Positions 6,990 to 15,516 of a DNA stretch of 64,000 bases are shown here, in pieces. The position numbers and the translations under genes were made by a program. The notes under the pieces are model-generated. The model saw only the letters and a list, made by a program, of their open reading frames with translations, did no database searches and had not been told where the DNA came from. Within the stretch, counting starts at the first letter, position 1. Every line of letters begins with the position of its first letter. The DNA is taken from assembly GCF_021043605.1 (NCBI RefSeq), contig NZ_JAJNFB010000004.1, forward strand, positions 23,024-87,023, in the 5' to 3' direction. This stretch comes from Borreliella americana (GTDB lineage Bacteria > Spirochaetota > Spirochaetia > Borreliales > Borreliaceae).

Positions 6990-9759
6990 ATTTACAAGCG
7001 TTTTTCTATTTTTTTTGTTTTCCTGTGTTTCTAATGAGTTAAAGTTAGATCAAAGTTTAGTAAAAGGAAAACTTGTTAATGGGCTAAGGTATTATATTTA
7101 TAAAAATCAAACCCCAAAGAATGCCGTTAATATGGGAATTGTTTTTAATGTAGGTTCTCTTAATGAAGAAGATAATGAGAGGGGAATAGCGCATTATCTT
7201 GAACATATGGCTTTTAATGGTACAAAAGATTACCCAGGGAATTCTATAGTTGATGTTCTTAAAAAATTTGGAATGCAATTTGGTGCGGACATTAATGCTG
7301 CTACTAGTTTTGATTTCACTTATTATAGACTTGATTTGTCAGATGGTAAGAATAAAGGTGAAATTGATGAATCTATGAATATTTTGAGAAACTGGGCTTC
7401 TCAAATTAGCTTCATGAAAGAAGAAGTAGATCTAGAGCGAAATATTATTATTGAGGAAAAAAAGCTTGGTGAGACTTATCCTAGAAGAATTTATAAAAAA
7501 ATGTATAAGTTTTTGACAAGTGGAAGTCTTTATGAATTTAGAAATCCTATTGGCCTTGAAGAGCAGATTTTATCTTTTCAACCAGAGGATTTTAAAAAAT
7601 TTTATGGAAAGTGGTATAGGCCAGAACTTGCAAGTGTTATTGTGGTGGGAGATATTGATCCTATAGAAATTGAAGAGAAAATAAAGAAGCAATTTATTTC
7701 TTGGAAAAATCCAACCGATAAAATTAAAGAAGTAAAAGTAAGTTTAGACGTAGAGCTTAAAGATAAGTTTTTACTTTTAGAAGATTTGGAAGTTGGAGAA
7801 CCCAGTTTAATGTTCTTTAAAAAGGAAATTATTAACTTTATAAATACCAAAGATGATGTTTTAAATGATATTAAAAGGTCTTTATTGGCTGCTCTTTTTG
7901 AAAATAGATTTTCTGAATTAAAGACCACCGGGGTAAAGCATTTTAAAAATGTTTCAAATAAAGATTTTTTTTCATTTAAATCAGATAACAATACTATTGT
8001 TGCAAGATCTATTTCTTTAAACTTTAATCCAGATCATTTGAATGAAGGAATTCAAGATTTTTTTTATGAGCTTGAGAGGATAAGAAAATTTGGATTTACT
8101 CAAGGTGAGTTTGAAAAAGTTAGATCTCAATTTTTTAAATCTTTAGAATCAAGGAAAAGGAATATAAATAAAACAAATTCATGGTCTATTTTTGAAGATT
8201 TAATAGAAATTGCTATTTATGGTTCTAATAAATTTGATATGAATGAATATTATGACCTTTCTTTTCAATATTTGGGAAAGATTGATTTAAAAACAATAAA
8301 CAATCTTGTAGGAAGAGAGTTTGATGTAAAAAATTGCGCAATTTTTTATTCTTACCATGGAGGAGCACATCCTGTTTTATCTTTTGAAGATATTGGGAAT
8401 CTTCAAAAAATAGCTTTAAAAAAAGAGTTAAAGTCTTATGAGAATTTTTCAATTAAGAATAAATTTTTTAATAATTCTTTAGATGATAAAGATATTATTA
8501 GAGAAAATGAGTTTGAAAATGGAATTTCATCATTTGTTCTTGAAAACGGGGTTGAAGTTTATTTTAAATATAATGATCAAAAAAAGGGTTTAATTGATTT
8601 TAGTGCAACTTCTTGGGGAGGTTTGCTCAATGAGGATTTAAAACTTATTCCTGTTTTATCTTTTGCGCCCGGAGTAGTATCTGGTTCAGGTTACGGTGAT
8701 TATTCTGCATTGCAGACTGAAAAATATTTATCAGACAAAGCTGTTTCTTTAAGTGTTTCTGTTGGGTCTCAAGAATCGTATATTAATGGAAGTTCAGATA
8801 AAAAAGATCTTGAAACTCTTTTTCAGCTTATATATTTTACTTTTAAGGAACCCAAAATTGATGATGTTTCTTTGCAAAATGCTATTAATAATATAAAAGC
8901 ATTAATAAAGAGCAATGAAAATAGTTCTGATTATCATTTTCATAAAGCCATTAGTAAATTTTTAAATAATAATGATCCTAGATTTGAAGATATAAAAGAT
9001 AGTGATTTGCAATATTTTACAAAAGAAAATATTTTGTCTTTTTATAAGAAAAGGTTTACTTATGTAAATAATTTTAAGTTTGTCTTTGCTGGAGACTCAG
9101 ATATTCAGACAATAAAGGCTTATTCAAAGAAATATTTAGGCAATCTTAACTTTAAAGAAATAAATGAGTATAAAGATTTAGATTACTCTTACAGTAAAGA
9201 TTTTAATAAAATAGTTGTAAGGAAAGGAAAAAATTCAACTAGTTTTGCTTATGTAATTTATCCTTTTAAATTTAATTATTTAGAAAAAATTTCGTTAAAT
9301 TTAAATGCTTTAGCAGATCTATTAACGGATGGGCTTATAAAAAATATTAGAGAAAAAATGTCTAGTGTTTATTCAATTCAAGCCTTTTTTGACTCCAATG
9401 TAAGGAAAAATGTAGATTCCGATGGTATTTTGTCTATTTTTTTTACTACCGAGCCTAAAGAGCTTGATAATGTTTTAAATTCTATTAATCGCTATATGAT
9501 CGAAAGGCAAAAAATAGATTTTAATGATAAAGATTTTTCTTATATTAAGAAGAATTATATTAAAAATACAAAAATAAATTCAGAGAAGAATGATTATTGG
9601 ATTTCAAATATATTGGCAGCAGTATCCTGGTATGGAGTATTTAAAAATAATTTTGGTGTTAAGTTTATAGAGACAAGCTTAAATAAAGATTTAATAAATG
9701 AATTTTTTAAAAAAATTAATCTTGACGAAAGAGCAGAGATATTGTTAATACCCGAATAA
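6958..9759 (+). CDS. M16 family zinc protease, lipoprotein (pitrilysin/insulinase type)
   Basis: A protein of about 933 residues with two homologous M16 halves. The inverted zinc motif HYLEHMAF gives His79, Glu82 and His83, and a downstream ERNIIIEEKK block supplies the third ligand Glu. The C-terminal half lacks a zinc motif, as is usual. An ATG at 6952 is in frame but only one base from AGAGGG, so I take the ATG at 6958, seven bases away. The N-terminus then has a hydrophobic stretch ending FLFSC, a relaxed spirochaetal lipobox, so lipidation at Cys23 is likely. By position this is BB_0536. It should degrade peptides in the periplasm or at the cell surface. Confidence 0.9.
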   Translation: MNYQRIKNYCKFTSVFLFFLFSCVSNELKLDQSLVKGKLVNGLRYYIYKNQTPKNAVNMGIVFNVGSLNEEDNERGIAHYLEHMAFNGTKDYPGNSIVDVLKKFGMQFGADINAATSFDFTYYRLDLSDGKNKGEIDESMNILRNWASQISFMKEEVDLERNIIIEEKKLGETYPRRIYKKMYKFLTSGSLYEFRNPIGLEEQILSFQPEDFKKFYGKWYRPELASVIVVGDIDPIEIEEKIKKQFISWKNPTDKIKEVKVSLDVELKDKFLLLEDLEVGEPSLMFFKKEIINFINTKDDVLNDIKRSLLAALFENRFSELKTTGVKHFKNVSNKDFFSFKSDNNTIVARSISLNFNPDHLNEGIQDFFYELERIRKFGFTQGEFEKVRSQFFKSLESRKRNINKTNSWSIFEDLIEIAIYGSNKFDMNEYYDLSFQYLGKIDLKTINNLVGREFDVKNCAIFYSYHGGAHPVLSFEDIGNLQKIALKKELKSYENFSIKNKFFNNSLDDKDIIRENEFENGISSFVLENGVEVYFKYNDQKKGLIDFSATSWGGLLNEDLKLIPVLSFAPGVVSGSGYGDYSALQTEKYLSDKAVSLSVSVGSQESYINGSSDKKDLETLFQLIYFTFKEPKIDDVSLQNAINNIKALIKSNENSSDYHFHKAISKFLNNNDPRFEDIKDSDLQYFTKENILSFYKKRFTYVNNFKFVFAGDSDIQTIKAYSKKYLGNLNFKEINEYKDLDYSYSKDFNKIVVRKGKNSTSFAYVIYPFKFNYLEKISLNLNALADLLTDGLIKNIREKMSSVYSIQAFFDSNVRKNVDSDGILSIFFTTEPKELDNVLNSINRYMIERQKIDFNDKDFSYIKKNYIKNTKINSEKNDYWISNILAAVSWYGVFKNNFGVKFIETSLNKDLINEFFKKINLDERAEILLIPE

Positions 9760-9774
9760 TATGTGTTTACTTAA

Positions 9775-9819
9775 AAACCATTCTTGTTTTCTGGGTTTAC
9801 TAGAAAGCAAGAATGGTTT
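9775..9819. terminator. Strong bidirectional hairpin terminator
   Basis: An 18-base-pair stem (9775-9792 with 9802-9819, including one G-T pair) closes a 9-base loop. A-rich and T-rich flanks lie on both sides. It sits between the plus-strand protease gene and the minus-strand tRNA genes, so it can stop transcription from either side. Confidence 0.8.
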
Positions 9820-9841
9820 ATTTAATTTCTTCTTAGCAAGA

Positions 9842-9913
9842 CATCCTCTAGGGGAATCGAACCCCTCTTGCCAGGATGAAAACCTGGAGTCCTAACCGAT
9901 AGACGAAGAGGAC
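9842..9913 (-). tRNA. tRNA-Glu (TTC)
   Basis: Folds as a 72-base cloverleaf. The acceptor arm is GTCCTCT with AGAGGAT, the anticodon stem is CCAGG/CCTGG around TTTTCAT (anticodon TTC), and the T loop is GGTTCGATTCC. The discriminator is G and CCA is not encoded. It is four bases downstream of tRNA-Lys(TTT), so the two are surely one transcript. Confidence 0.95.
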
Positions 9914-9918
9914 AAAAG

Positions 9919-9991
9919 TGAGCTCAGTAGGACTCGAACCTACGACAAACGCCTTAAAAGGGCGCTGCTCTACCACCTGAGCTATGAGCCC
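9919..9991 (-). tRNA. tRNA-Lys (TTT)
   Basis: A 73-base cloverleaf. The acceptor is GGGCTCA with TGAGCTC, the anticodon loop is CTTTTAA (anticodon TTT), and the T loop is GTTCGAGTC. The discriminator is A and CCA is not encoded. A near-consensus promoter lies just upstream at 10020-10048. Confidence 0.95.
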
Positions 9992-10019
9992 AAAAGTCAT
10001 TTTATGACCATTAGAAATA

Positions 10020-10048
10020 ATAATATATTTATTTTCCAATAATGTCAA
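10020..10048 (-). promoter_or_regulatory. Sigma70 promoter of the tRNA-Lys(TTT)/tRNA-Glu operon
   Basis: On the minus strand, TTGACA (10048-10043) and TATTAT (10025-10020) are separated by exactly 17 bases. This is a consensus -35 and a five-of-six -10. The predicted start, near 10013, lies about 22 bases before the tRNA. Confidence 0.8.
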
Positions 10049-10056
10049 GCTAAATT

Positions 10057-10080
10057 GGTATAAAATTAATAATTTATACC
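10057..10080. terminator. Hairpin between the two tRNA-Lys genes, possible terminator
   Basis: GGTATAAA at 10057-10064 pairs with TTTATACC at 10073-10080 around an 8-base A/T loop. It lies downstream of tRNA-Lys(CTT) and upstream of the next tRNA promoter. The T-tract after it is short, so terminator strength is uncertain. Confidence 0.45.
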
Positions 10081-10099
10081 CAAAATGTATTTAACAATT

Positions 10100-10172
10100 T
10101 GAGCTGCACAGGACTTGAACCTGTAACCAGCGGATTAAGAGTCCGATGCTCTACCACTTGAGCTAGCAGCCC
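10100..10172 (-). tRNA. tRNA-Lys (CTT)
   Basis: A 73-base cloverleaf. The acceptor is GGGCTGC with GCAGCTC, the anticodon loop is CTCTTAA (anticodon CTT), and the T loop is GTTCAAGTC. The discriminator is A and CCA is not encoded. It has its own promoter at 10196-10224. Confidence 0.95.
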
Positions 10173-10195
10173 AGTTTATTAATTTGCTAACAATA

Positions 10196-10224
10196 AGAAT
10201 AAGTTTTTATAAATTTAATGTCAA
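10196..10224 (-). promoter_or_regulatory. Sigma70 promoter of tRNA-Lys(CTT)
   Basis: On the minus strand, TTGACA (10224-10219), a 17-base spacer and TATTCT (10201-10196). The -35 box overlaps the TGA stop codon of the upstream TPR gene, so promoter and coding end share bases. Confidence 0.75.
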
Positions 10225-10865
10225 GGTTTGCTGTTGCTTTTTTTTAATTCTTCTAGTAAATTTTTTGCTTCTATATTATTAGGAGAGATTGTAAGAAGTT
10301 TAATTAGTGCTTCTTCTGCCAATATTTTATTTTTTGCATTTATTCTTGATCTTGCTAATTTTATTAATAGATTTTGGTTATTAGGAGAAAATCGTAATGC
10401 ATGTTCGTATGCAAAATCTGCTTCATTGTATCTTTTTAGCTCATAGAAAGAATCTGCAATCAAATTATAAACTTTTATTATTCTTGCTCCTTTAGAATCA
10501 AGGCTAATGTATTCTTGAAAATATTTTAATGCATTTTCATAATTTTTTTGAAAAAAATAAGCTTCTCCTAGTGCTTGAATAATTCTTATGTCATATTTTT
10601 TAATACCAAGCCCTATAATCGCCTCTTTTTCAGCTCTCTTGTATTCTCCTATGGCTATTAGGCTCCATATCAATATTATCCTAGCATCTAAGTTGTTAGG
10701 ATTTAGTCGAATTTCTTCTAAAGTGTTTAAAATAGCTTCTTTAAATCTTCCTTCTTTATACATAAGAAGAGAGTCTTCTTTTTCTTTAGGTGGTGATTGT
10801 CCAAATAATAAGCTTGAATTGGATAGCATAATTAAAGTTATTTGTAATAGAAAAAAAAATTTCAT
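10221..10865 (-). CDS. Exported TPR protein
   Basis: A 214-residue protein with an N-terminal signal peptide ending near LLFG, then about four to five tetratricopeptide repeats from residue 30 on. Examples are the A-x-G-E-Y-x-x-A-E-K-E pattern, the NYENALKYF repeat and RYNEADFAYEHAL. It probably works as a periplasmic protein-binding scaffold; partner unknown. Its ATG overlaps the stop of the bactofilin gene in ATGA fashion, so the two are translationally coupled. The TGA stop is part of the -35 box of the next tRNA promoter. Confidence 0.8.
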   Translation of the reverse strand: MKFFFLLQITLIMLSNSSLLFGQSPPKEKEDSLLMYKEGRFKEAILNTLEEIRLNPNNLDARIILIWSLIAIGEYKRAEKEAIIGLGIKKYDIRIIQALGEAYFFQKNYENALKYFQEYISLDSKGARIIKVYNLIADSFYELKRYNEADFAYEHALRFSPNNQNLLIKLARSRINAKNKILAEEALIKLLTISPNNIEAKNLLEELKKSNSKP

Positions 10866-11218
10866 TCTTCTAAATCCTCCATTTCACAATTTCCTTTAAA
10901 TATTGCTCCAGAATCAATAAAAAGCTCTTTGGTTTTAATGTTTCCTATTAATTTGCCAGTTTTGTAGATTTTAATTGTTTTTAAAGCCTCAATATTTCCT
11001 TTTATTTTGCCATGATTTAGCAAATGTTGGCATTTTATTTCAGCTTTAACATCAGCTTTTTCCCTTAGATAGATTGAGTTTGATGAGTTTATTAAACCTT
11101 TAAGCTTTCCCTCTATTATTATTGGCTTATTGCTTTCAATATATCCTTCAAACTCAAAATTTTTTTTTATTATATTTTGAGTGCTACTTTCTTCGAATTC
11201 TAAGCTATCTATACTCAT
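10862..11218 (-). CDS. Bactofilin (polymer-forming cytoskeletal protein)
   Basis: A 118-residue bactofilin. The core has the regular beta-helix repeats of the family, with I-x-G-x-L-x-G patterns: IIIEGKLKGLINS, LNHGKIKGNIEA, YKTGKLIGNIKT and IDSGAIFKGNCEM. Short polar tails flank the core. It should form filaments at the inner membrane and organise wall synthesis. The SD sequence AGAGG is directly preceded by a 32-base palindrome that separates it from the yccA-like gene. It is coupled to the downstream exported TPR gene, a possible partner. Confidence 0.85.
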   Translation of the reverse strand: MSIDSLEFEESSTQNIIKKNFEFEGYIESNKPIIIEGKLKGLINSSNSIYLREKADVKAEIKCQHLLNHGKIKGNIEALKTIKIYKTGKLIGNIKTKELFIDSGAIFKGNCEMEDLEE

Positions 11219-11231
11219 AAGAGACCTCTAA

Positions 11232-11263
11232 AAATGAATGCTTTAAATTTAAAGCATTCATTT
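11232..11263. terminator. Perfect 32-base palindrome between yccA-like gene and bactofilin
   Basis: Bases 11232-11247 and 11248-11263 are exact reverse complements (16 pairs less the turn). On the minus strand the hairpin is followed by TTTTT and, at once, by the AGAGG ribosome site of the bactofilin gene. It could be a terminator, an attenuator or a 5' stabiliser. Confidence 0.65.
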
Positions 11264-11296
11264 GTGATTGAATTTTTATGATTTTTTATTATTTTA

Positions 11297-11995
11297 TTAG
11301 TCGTTTCTTCTTTGGCCCAAAAATCTTAGAAGATATAAGAATAAATTTATAAAATCTAAATAAAGTTTAAGTGAGGCCACAACCGCCATTCTGTTTTTTA
11401 TTTCAGTGTCGTCTTGTAGCATTTTATCCATTTTAGAAATATTTTGAACGTCATAAGCTGTTAGGCCTGTAAATATGACTACGCCCAAAATAGATATAAG
11501 GAAATTAAGACCCGAGCTTCTAAAAAACATATTAACAAGAGATGCAATAATGATTCCCCATAATCCCATTATTAGATAGCTTCCCATTTTTGTTAGATCT
11601 GTTGTTGTAGTGTATCCATAAACAGACATTCCAAGAAATGTTCCGGCAGTAATTCCAAATGTAAATACTATTGATCCTTGTGTATAAATCATAAATATAG
11701 AAGATAATGTTACGCCTGTTAGTGCTGAGTAGAGCAAGAAAAGAGCTGTTGCAGTATTGCTTGATATTTTATTAAGAGCACCACTTATTGCATATACAAG
11801 CCCAAATTGTATAAGTATTATAGCCATAAATGACATTGAATTTGAGAATATTATTGCTTTGATTGTTTGATTTTCTGAGGTTGCATATGCAAACATTGCC
11901 GAGATTAAAAGTCCAATTGACATAAGTCCAAAAACTTTGGCTAAAAACTTGTTTTTTATTAGTATTTCTTGTTTTTCTTGTGTTAAATCGATCAT
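11297..11995 (-). CDS. Bax inhibitor-1 / YccA family membrane protein
   Basis: A 232-residue integral membrane protein with seven hydrophobic segments from residue 18 to the end and a C-terminal YDVQNISKM motif, typical of the BI-1/YccA family. Bacterial members bind the FtsH protease or leak ions; which applies here cannot be told. An AAGGAGG site lies about 8 bases before the ATG. It follows the EF-G gene with a 23-base gap and probably reads from the same promoter, with the palindrome downstream reducing read-through. Confidence 0.88.
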   Translation of the reverse strand: MIDLTQEKQEILIKNKFLAKVFGLMSIGLLISAMFAYATSENQTIKAIIFSNSMSFMAIILIQFGLVYAISGALNKISSNTATALFLLYSALTGVTLSSIFMIYTQGSIVFTFGITAGTFLGMSVYGYTTTTDLTKMGSYLIMGLWGIIIASLVNMFFRSSGLNFLISILGVVIFTGLTAYDVQNISKMDKMLQDDTEIKNRMAVVASLKLYLDFINLFLYLLRFLGQRRND

Positions 11996-12018
11996 AATAA
12001 AGCCTCCTTATTATTTTA

Positions 12019-14100
12019 TTAAGATTTGTTTTGATCGTTAAATTTTTTGCGAAGTTCATCAAATATAGCGCTTGGAACTTTTCCGTATTTTAAGAATTCC
12101 ATTGAGAATTCTGCTTTTCCTTGGGTAGAGGATCTAAGGACTGTTGAAAATCCAAACATTTCGCTTAAAGGTACCTCAGCCTCAACTTTTGAAAAACTTC
12201 CATCTTCTATCGAACCTGTTATTATTCCTCTTCTTTGGTTTAAAAGTCCAAACATATTTCCTTGGAATTCAGTAGGTCCTTCAAGGGTAACTTTCATTAT
12301 TGGCTCAAGGATTGTAGGCTTTGCTTTTTCATAAGCTTCTCTAAAAGCACCAATTGCTGCCAATTGGAATGCAATATCAGATGAGTCAACAATGTGATAT
12401 TGGCCATCATTGATTGTAATTTTTATGTCAACTATTGGAAAGCCAATTAATGTTCCCCTTTCCATTGCTTTTTGGAATCCTTTATCACATGATGGGATAT
12501 ATTCTGTTGGGATTACTCCCCCCTTTATTAGGTTAACAAATTCGTATGTTTCTCCTTCTTTATGAAGAGGTTCCATAAACCCTGCAACTCGTCCAAACTG
12601 ACCAGCTCCTCCAGATTGCTTTTTGTGAGTATAGTTAAATTCAGCTTTTCTTGTAATCGTTTCTCTATAGGCCACTTGTGGCATTCCAGTTTCAACTTCT
12701 GCCTTGAATTCTCTTTTCATTCTTTCAATGTAAACTTCTAAGTGTAGTTCTCCCATGCCTTGAATTATTGTTTCGTTTGATTCAATGTCAACATAAGTTT
12801 TAAATGTTGGATCTTCTTTTGTAAATCTTCCAAGGGCTTTGGCCATATTGTCAGCAGATTTTTTGTCTTTTGGCTTTACAGAAAGAGAAATTACTGGATC
12901 TGGAATAAACATTGATGTCATTGAATAGTTGATCGATGGATCACAAAACGTATCTCCTGATGCGCATTCTATTCCAAATAAAGCAACAATGTCACCACTT
13001 CCTCCAAATTCAATGTCTTCTGTATTATTAGCGTGCATTCTGATAAGTCTTCCGACTTTGAATTTTTTAGAAGTTCTTGAGTTAATAAGTTCTTGTCCTT
13101 TTTTTAAAATTCCTTGATAGATTCTGACGTAAGTTAACTGTCCGTATTGTCCGTCTTCAAGTTTAAATGCAAGAGCGACAGTTGGGAGTTCGTTGTCAAT
13201 TTTAAGATCGATTTCTTTCTCATTATTATTAAGGTCAAGGGCGGTGTTTTTTATATCATGAGGGGATGGTAAAAATCTGGTTACAGCATCTAAGAGTAAT
13301 TGCACTCCTTTATTTTTATAAGCAGATCCCATAAATACAGGACATAATTTTAAAGCTAATGTTCCTGTTCTAGTTGCATTGTATATTATTTCAGTAGGAA
13401 CATCTTTTCCTTCCATGTGCAATTCCATAAGTTCGTCATTAAAGTCGGCAAGGGCATCAAGCATTATTTCTCGTTTGCTTTTTGCTTCTTCTAAAAGATC
13501 TGAGGGTATTTCTTTTTCAATTATTTCTGTTCCATCTTTTCCTTCAAAATAGTAGGCTTTCATTAATACAAGGTCTATCACTCCAGTATGCTTGTCTTCT
13601 AATCCAATGGGAATTTGCATTAAAACAGAGTTTAAGTCAAGTTTTGATCTTAGTTGATCTTTTACATTGTAGGGATTTGCTCCGGTTTTATCGCACTTGT
13701 TTACAAATGCAAGTCGCGGCACACTATATCTTTTAAGTTGTCGATCAACAGTTATTGATTGGGATTGAACTCCTGCAACAGAATCAAGAACCAATATTGC
13801 TCCGTCAAGCACTCTAAGAGATCTTTCAACTTCAATTGTAAAATCTACGTGTCCAGGTGTATCAATAATATTTATTGGAAAATCTTTCCATTCAACGTGA
13901 GTTGCAGCTGATGCTATTGTGATTCCTCTTTCTCTTTCAAGTTCCATTGAGTCCATTGTTGCACCAACTCCATCTTTACCCTTTACTTCGTGAATTGCAT
14001 GAATTTTATTACAATAAAAAAGAATGCGTTCTGTAAGAGTAGTTTTTCCTGAGTCGATGTGCGCGCTAATACCTATGTTTCGTAATTTATTGTAGTCCAT
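12019..14100 (-). CDS. fusA: Elongation factor G (mitochondrial EF-G1-like type)
   Basis: A 693-residue translation GTPase. G1 is AHIDSGKT (14-21), G3 is DTPGHVDF (80-87) and G4 is NKCD (134-137). All five EF-G domains are present at normal length. Residues 37-60 contain [19 protein letters not shown], where E. coli EF-G has ATMDWMEQEQER. From memory, the variant seen here is that of human mitochondrial GFM1 and the spirochaete spdEFG1 group. By position this is BB_0540, the translocation EF-G; the recycling EF-G lies elsewhere. The start has AGGAGG upstream. Confidence 0.93.
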   Translation of the reverse strand: MDYNKLRNIGISAHIDSGKTTLTERILFYCNKIHAIHEVKGKDGVGATMDSMELERERGITIASAATHVEWKDFPINIIDTPGHVDFTIEVERSLRVLDGAILVLDSVAGVQSQSITVDRQLKRYSVPRLAFVNKCDKTGANPYNVKDQLRSKLDLNSVLMQIPIGLEDKHTGVIDLVLMKAYYFEGKDGTEIIEKEIPSDLLEEAKSKREIMLDALADFNDELMELHMEGKDVPTEIIYNATRTGTLALKLCPVFMGSAYKNKGVQLLLDAVTRFLPSPHDIKNTALDLNNNEKEIDLKIDNELPTVALAFKLEDGQYGQLTYVRIYQGILKKGQELINSRTSKKFKVGRLIRMHANNTEDIEFGGSGDIVALFGIECASGDTFCDPSINYSMTSMFIPDPVISLSVKPKDKKSADNMAKALGRFTKEDPTFKTYVDIESNETIIQGMGELHLEVYIERMKREFKAEVETGMPQVAYRETITRKAEFNYTHKKQSGGAGQFGRVAGFMEPLHKEGETYEFVNLIKGGVIPTEYIPSCDKGFQKAMERGTLIGFPIVDIKITINDGQYHIVDSSDIAFQLAAIGAFREAYEKAKPTILEPIMKVTLEGPTEFQGNMFGLLNQRRGIITGSIEDGSFSKVEAEVPLSEMFGFSTVLRSSTQGKAEFSMEFLKYGKVPSAIFDELRKKFNDQNKS

Positions 14101-14405
14101 TAGACTTTGTCCCTCCTGATGATATGTGACTAGAAGATTAACTATCTTAGTAATTTTACAAAATTTTTTTTTAAAAATCTATCTTATATCGGTTTATAAT
14201 ATTAAATATTCGGAAGTTTAAATCATTTTATATGATATTTGACAGATTGCTTGATTAAATTTGTATTAATGTATATCCTTATCTTAGGGAATATATCATT
14301 TAGTAGATTTTGATTTTATTGATTAAAACTTTTTATTTTTTATTTAGTGAATTAACTCTTACTTTATTATTATACTCCTAAGATAATTATTTGGAGGAAT
14401 TTGAG
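14101..14405. other. Divergent intergenic region without a gene
   Basis: About 305 bases of A/T-rich DNA between fusA (minus) and the KTSC gene (plus). It must hold promoters for both. I see TATAAT- and TATACT-like boxes (for example around 14194 and 14371) but no convincing -35 at the right distance, no ORF and no RNA fold. Confidence 0.5.
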
Positions 14406-14633
14406 TTGGAAACTTTAACAATATCTAATGAATTGAGCAAAATATCACAGGTAGGTTACGATTCTTCTGTTTCTGAGCTTTCTGTGTTTTTTAAGGATGG
14501 AAGAGCTTATAAGTATTTTAAGATTGAACCAAGACACTTTAGTGCAATATCTAAACTTGTTGAGGATAGAAGATCAGTTGGTAAATATTTAACAGAAAAT
14601 GTATTTAACAAATATGACCAAGAAAAGCTTTAA
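14406..14633 (+). CDS. Small KTSC-domain protein
   Basis: A 75-residue stand-alone KTSC domain, named after the C-terminus of some lysyl-tRNA synthetases. The visible pattern is S-x-I-x-x-V-G-Y-D at the N-terminus, LSVFFKDGRAYKYF in the middle and SVGKYLTENV near the end. The start is the TTG at 14406: GGAGG at 14393-14397 is eight bases away, whereas an earlier in-frame TTG at 14391 overlaps that site. Function of stand-alone KTSC proteins is unknown; nucleic-acid binding is a guess. Confidence 0.8.
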   Translation: METLTISNELSKISQVGYDSSVSELSVFFKDGRAYKYFKIEPRHFSAISKLVEDRRSVGKYLTENVFNKYDQEKL

Positions 14634-14655
14634 TTTGTTTTTTAGATAGTATTAA

Positions 14656-14687
14656 AAGCCCTTTTGTTTTTAAAGCAGGAAGGGCTT
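14656..14687 (+). terminator. Hairpin terminator after the KTSC gene
   Basis: AAGCCCTT (14656-14663) pairs with AAGGGCTT (14680-14687) around a 16-base loop, followed by an A/T-rich tail. It lies 23 bases after the stop codon. Confidence 0.6.
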
Positions 14688-14820
14688 ATTTATATTTATG
14701 ATTAGCTTTTAGAGTAGTAAATTTTGTTTTATAGTCGTCAAGATGGTTTATTGAATTTTAAAATTCAACAGCAATGAAGTTTTGTATTTTTATTATTAGT
14801 TTTAGTATTATTTTGTTGCT

Positions 14821-15399
14821 TTGAATAATTTAAATGGTATAAGTAGTATTAAGGAATCAAGTAAATTTTTTATGTATAAATTGTTATTTATTATTGTTTT
14901 TGTTTTGTCTTGCAGCTCCATTTTTAAGGAATATCAAAACATATCAGGTGAATATTATAAGCTTGCTAAATTAAATGAAGAGCTTGGTAATGATGAGACT
15001 TCTGTTTTGCTTTATGAAAAATCTATTAAATTCAATATTAATGCTGATGATGATTCAAGTTACAATTTTATTTTAGCTTGCATTAATTTGAAAAAATATG
15101 CAGAGGCTGAGTTGAAACTCAATTCTATTATAAAAGAAGATCCAGAAAATATTTTGTTAATTAATCTTAAGGGATATTTGCTATTTAAGAAAAATGATTT
15201 GGACAATGCTTTGATTTATTATTTAAAAACTCTAGAATTTGCGCCTGCAAATAAAGAGGCTCTATTTAATATTTTTTACATTTATCATTTAAAGAGCGAC
15301 AAAAAAAATGCAAAAGAATATATCTCAAAATATAAAGAGTTAAATCATCCTATACCAAGTGGTGTGGAAGAAATAGTTTCTTCTGTTCTTAAGAATTAA
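14821..15399 (+). CDS. TPR lipoprotein
   Basis: A 192-residue protein if translation starts at the TTG at 14821, or 175 residues from the ATG at 14872. Neither has a good ribosome site. A hydrophobic stretch ending VLSCSS gives a lipobox-like Cys (31 or 14). Three or so TPR units follow, for example GNDETSVLLYEKSI, KYAEAELKLNSII and DLDNALIYYLKTLEFAPAN. It is probably anchored to a membrane and facing the periplasm; partner unknown. Confidence 0.7.
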   Translation: MNNLNGISSIKESSKFFMYKLLFIIVFVLSCSSIFKEYQNISGEYYKLAKLNEELGNDETSVLLYEKSIKFNINADDDSSYNFILACINLKKYAEAELKLNSIIKEDPENILLINLKGYLLFKKNDLDNALIYYLKTLEFAPANKEALFNIFYIYHLKSDKKNAKEYISKYKELNHPIPSGVEEIVSSVLKN

Positions 15400-15425
15400 G
15401 TTTTTAGTTTTTTGTTTGCCTTTTA

Positions 15426-15460
15426 CTTTGTGGTAATCTTTGTGGTAATTATTATATAAT
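15426..15460 (+). promoter_or_regulatory. Tandem 12-base repeat before a -10-like box
   Basis: CTTTGTGGTAAT occurs twice back to back (15426-15437 and 15438-15449). TATAAT follows at 15455-15460, 57 bases before the next start codon. The repeat sits where the -35 region would be, so it may be an operator. No -35 consensus is visible. Confidence 0.35.
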
Positions 15461-15516
15461 AAGGTATGCAATATAAACCCTGTTTTATTTTTCATAAATT
15501 TTTGTAGGAGAGTTTT

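Noticed and set aside
7602..7991. 129-residue minus-strand ORF inside the M16 protease
   Set aside because: Ser/Lys/Phe-rich shadow of a conserved protease; no start signal.
9848..10048. 66-residue minus-strand ORF
   Set aside because: It runs straight across tRNA-Glu, tRNA-Lys and their promoter; the RNA genes explain the sequence.
13482..13736. 84-residue plus-strand ORF inside fusA
   Set aside because: Antisense to a well-conserved EF-G; leucine-rich composition is the shadow of the other strand.
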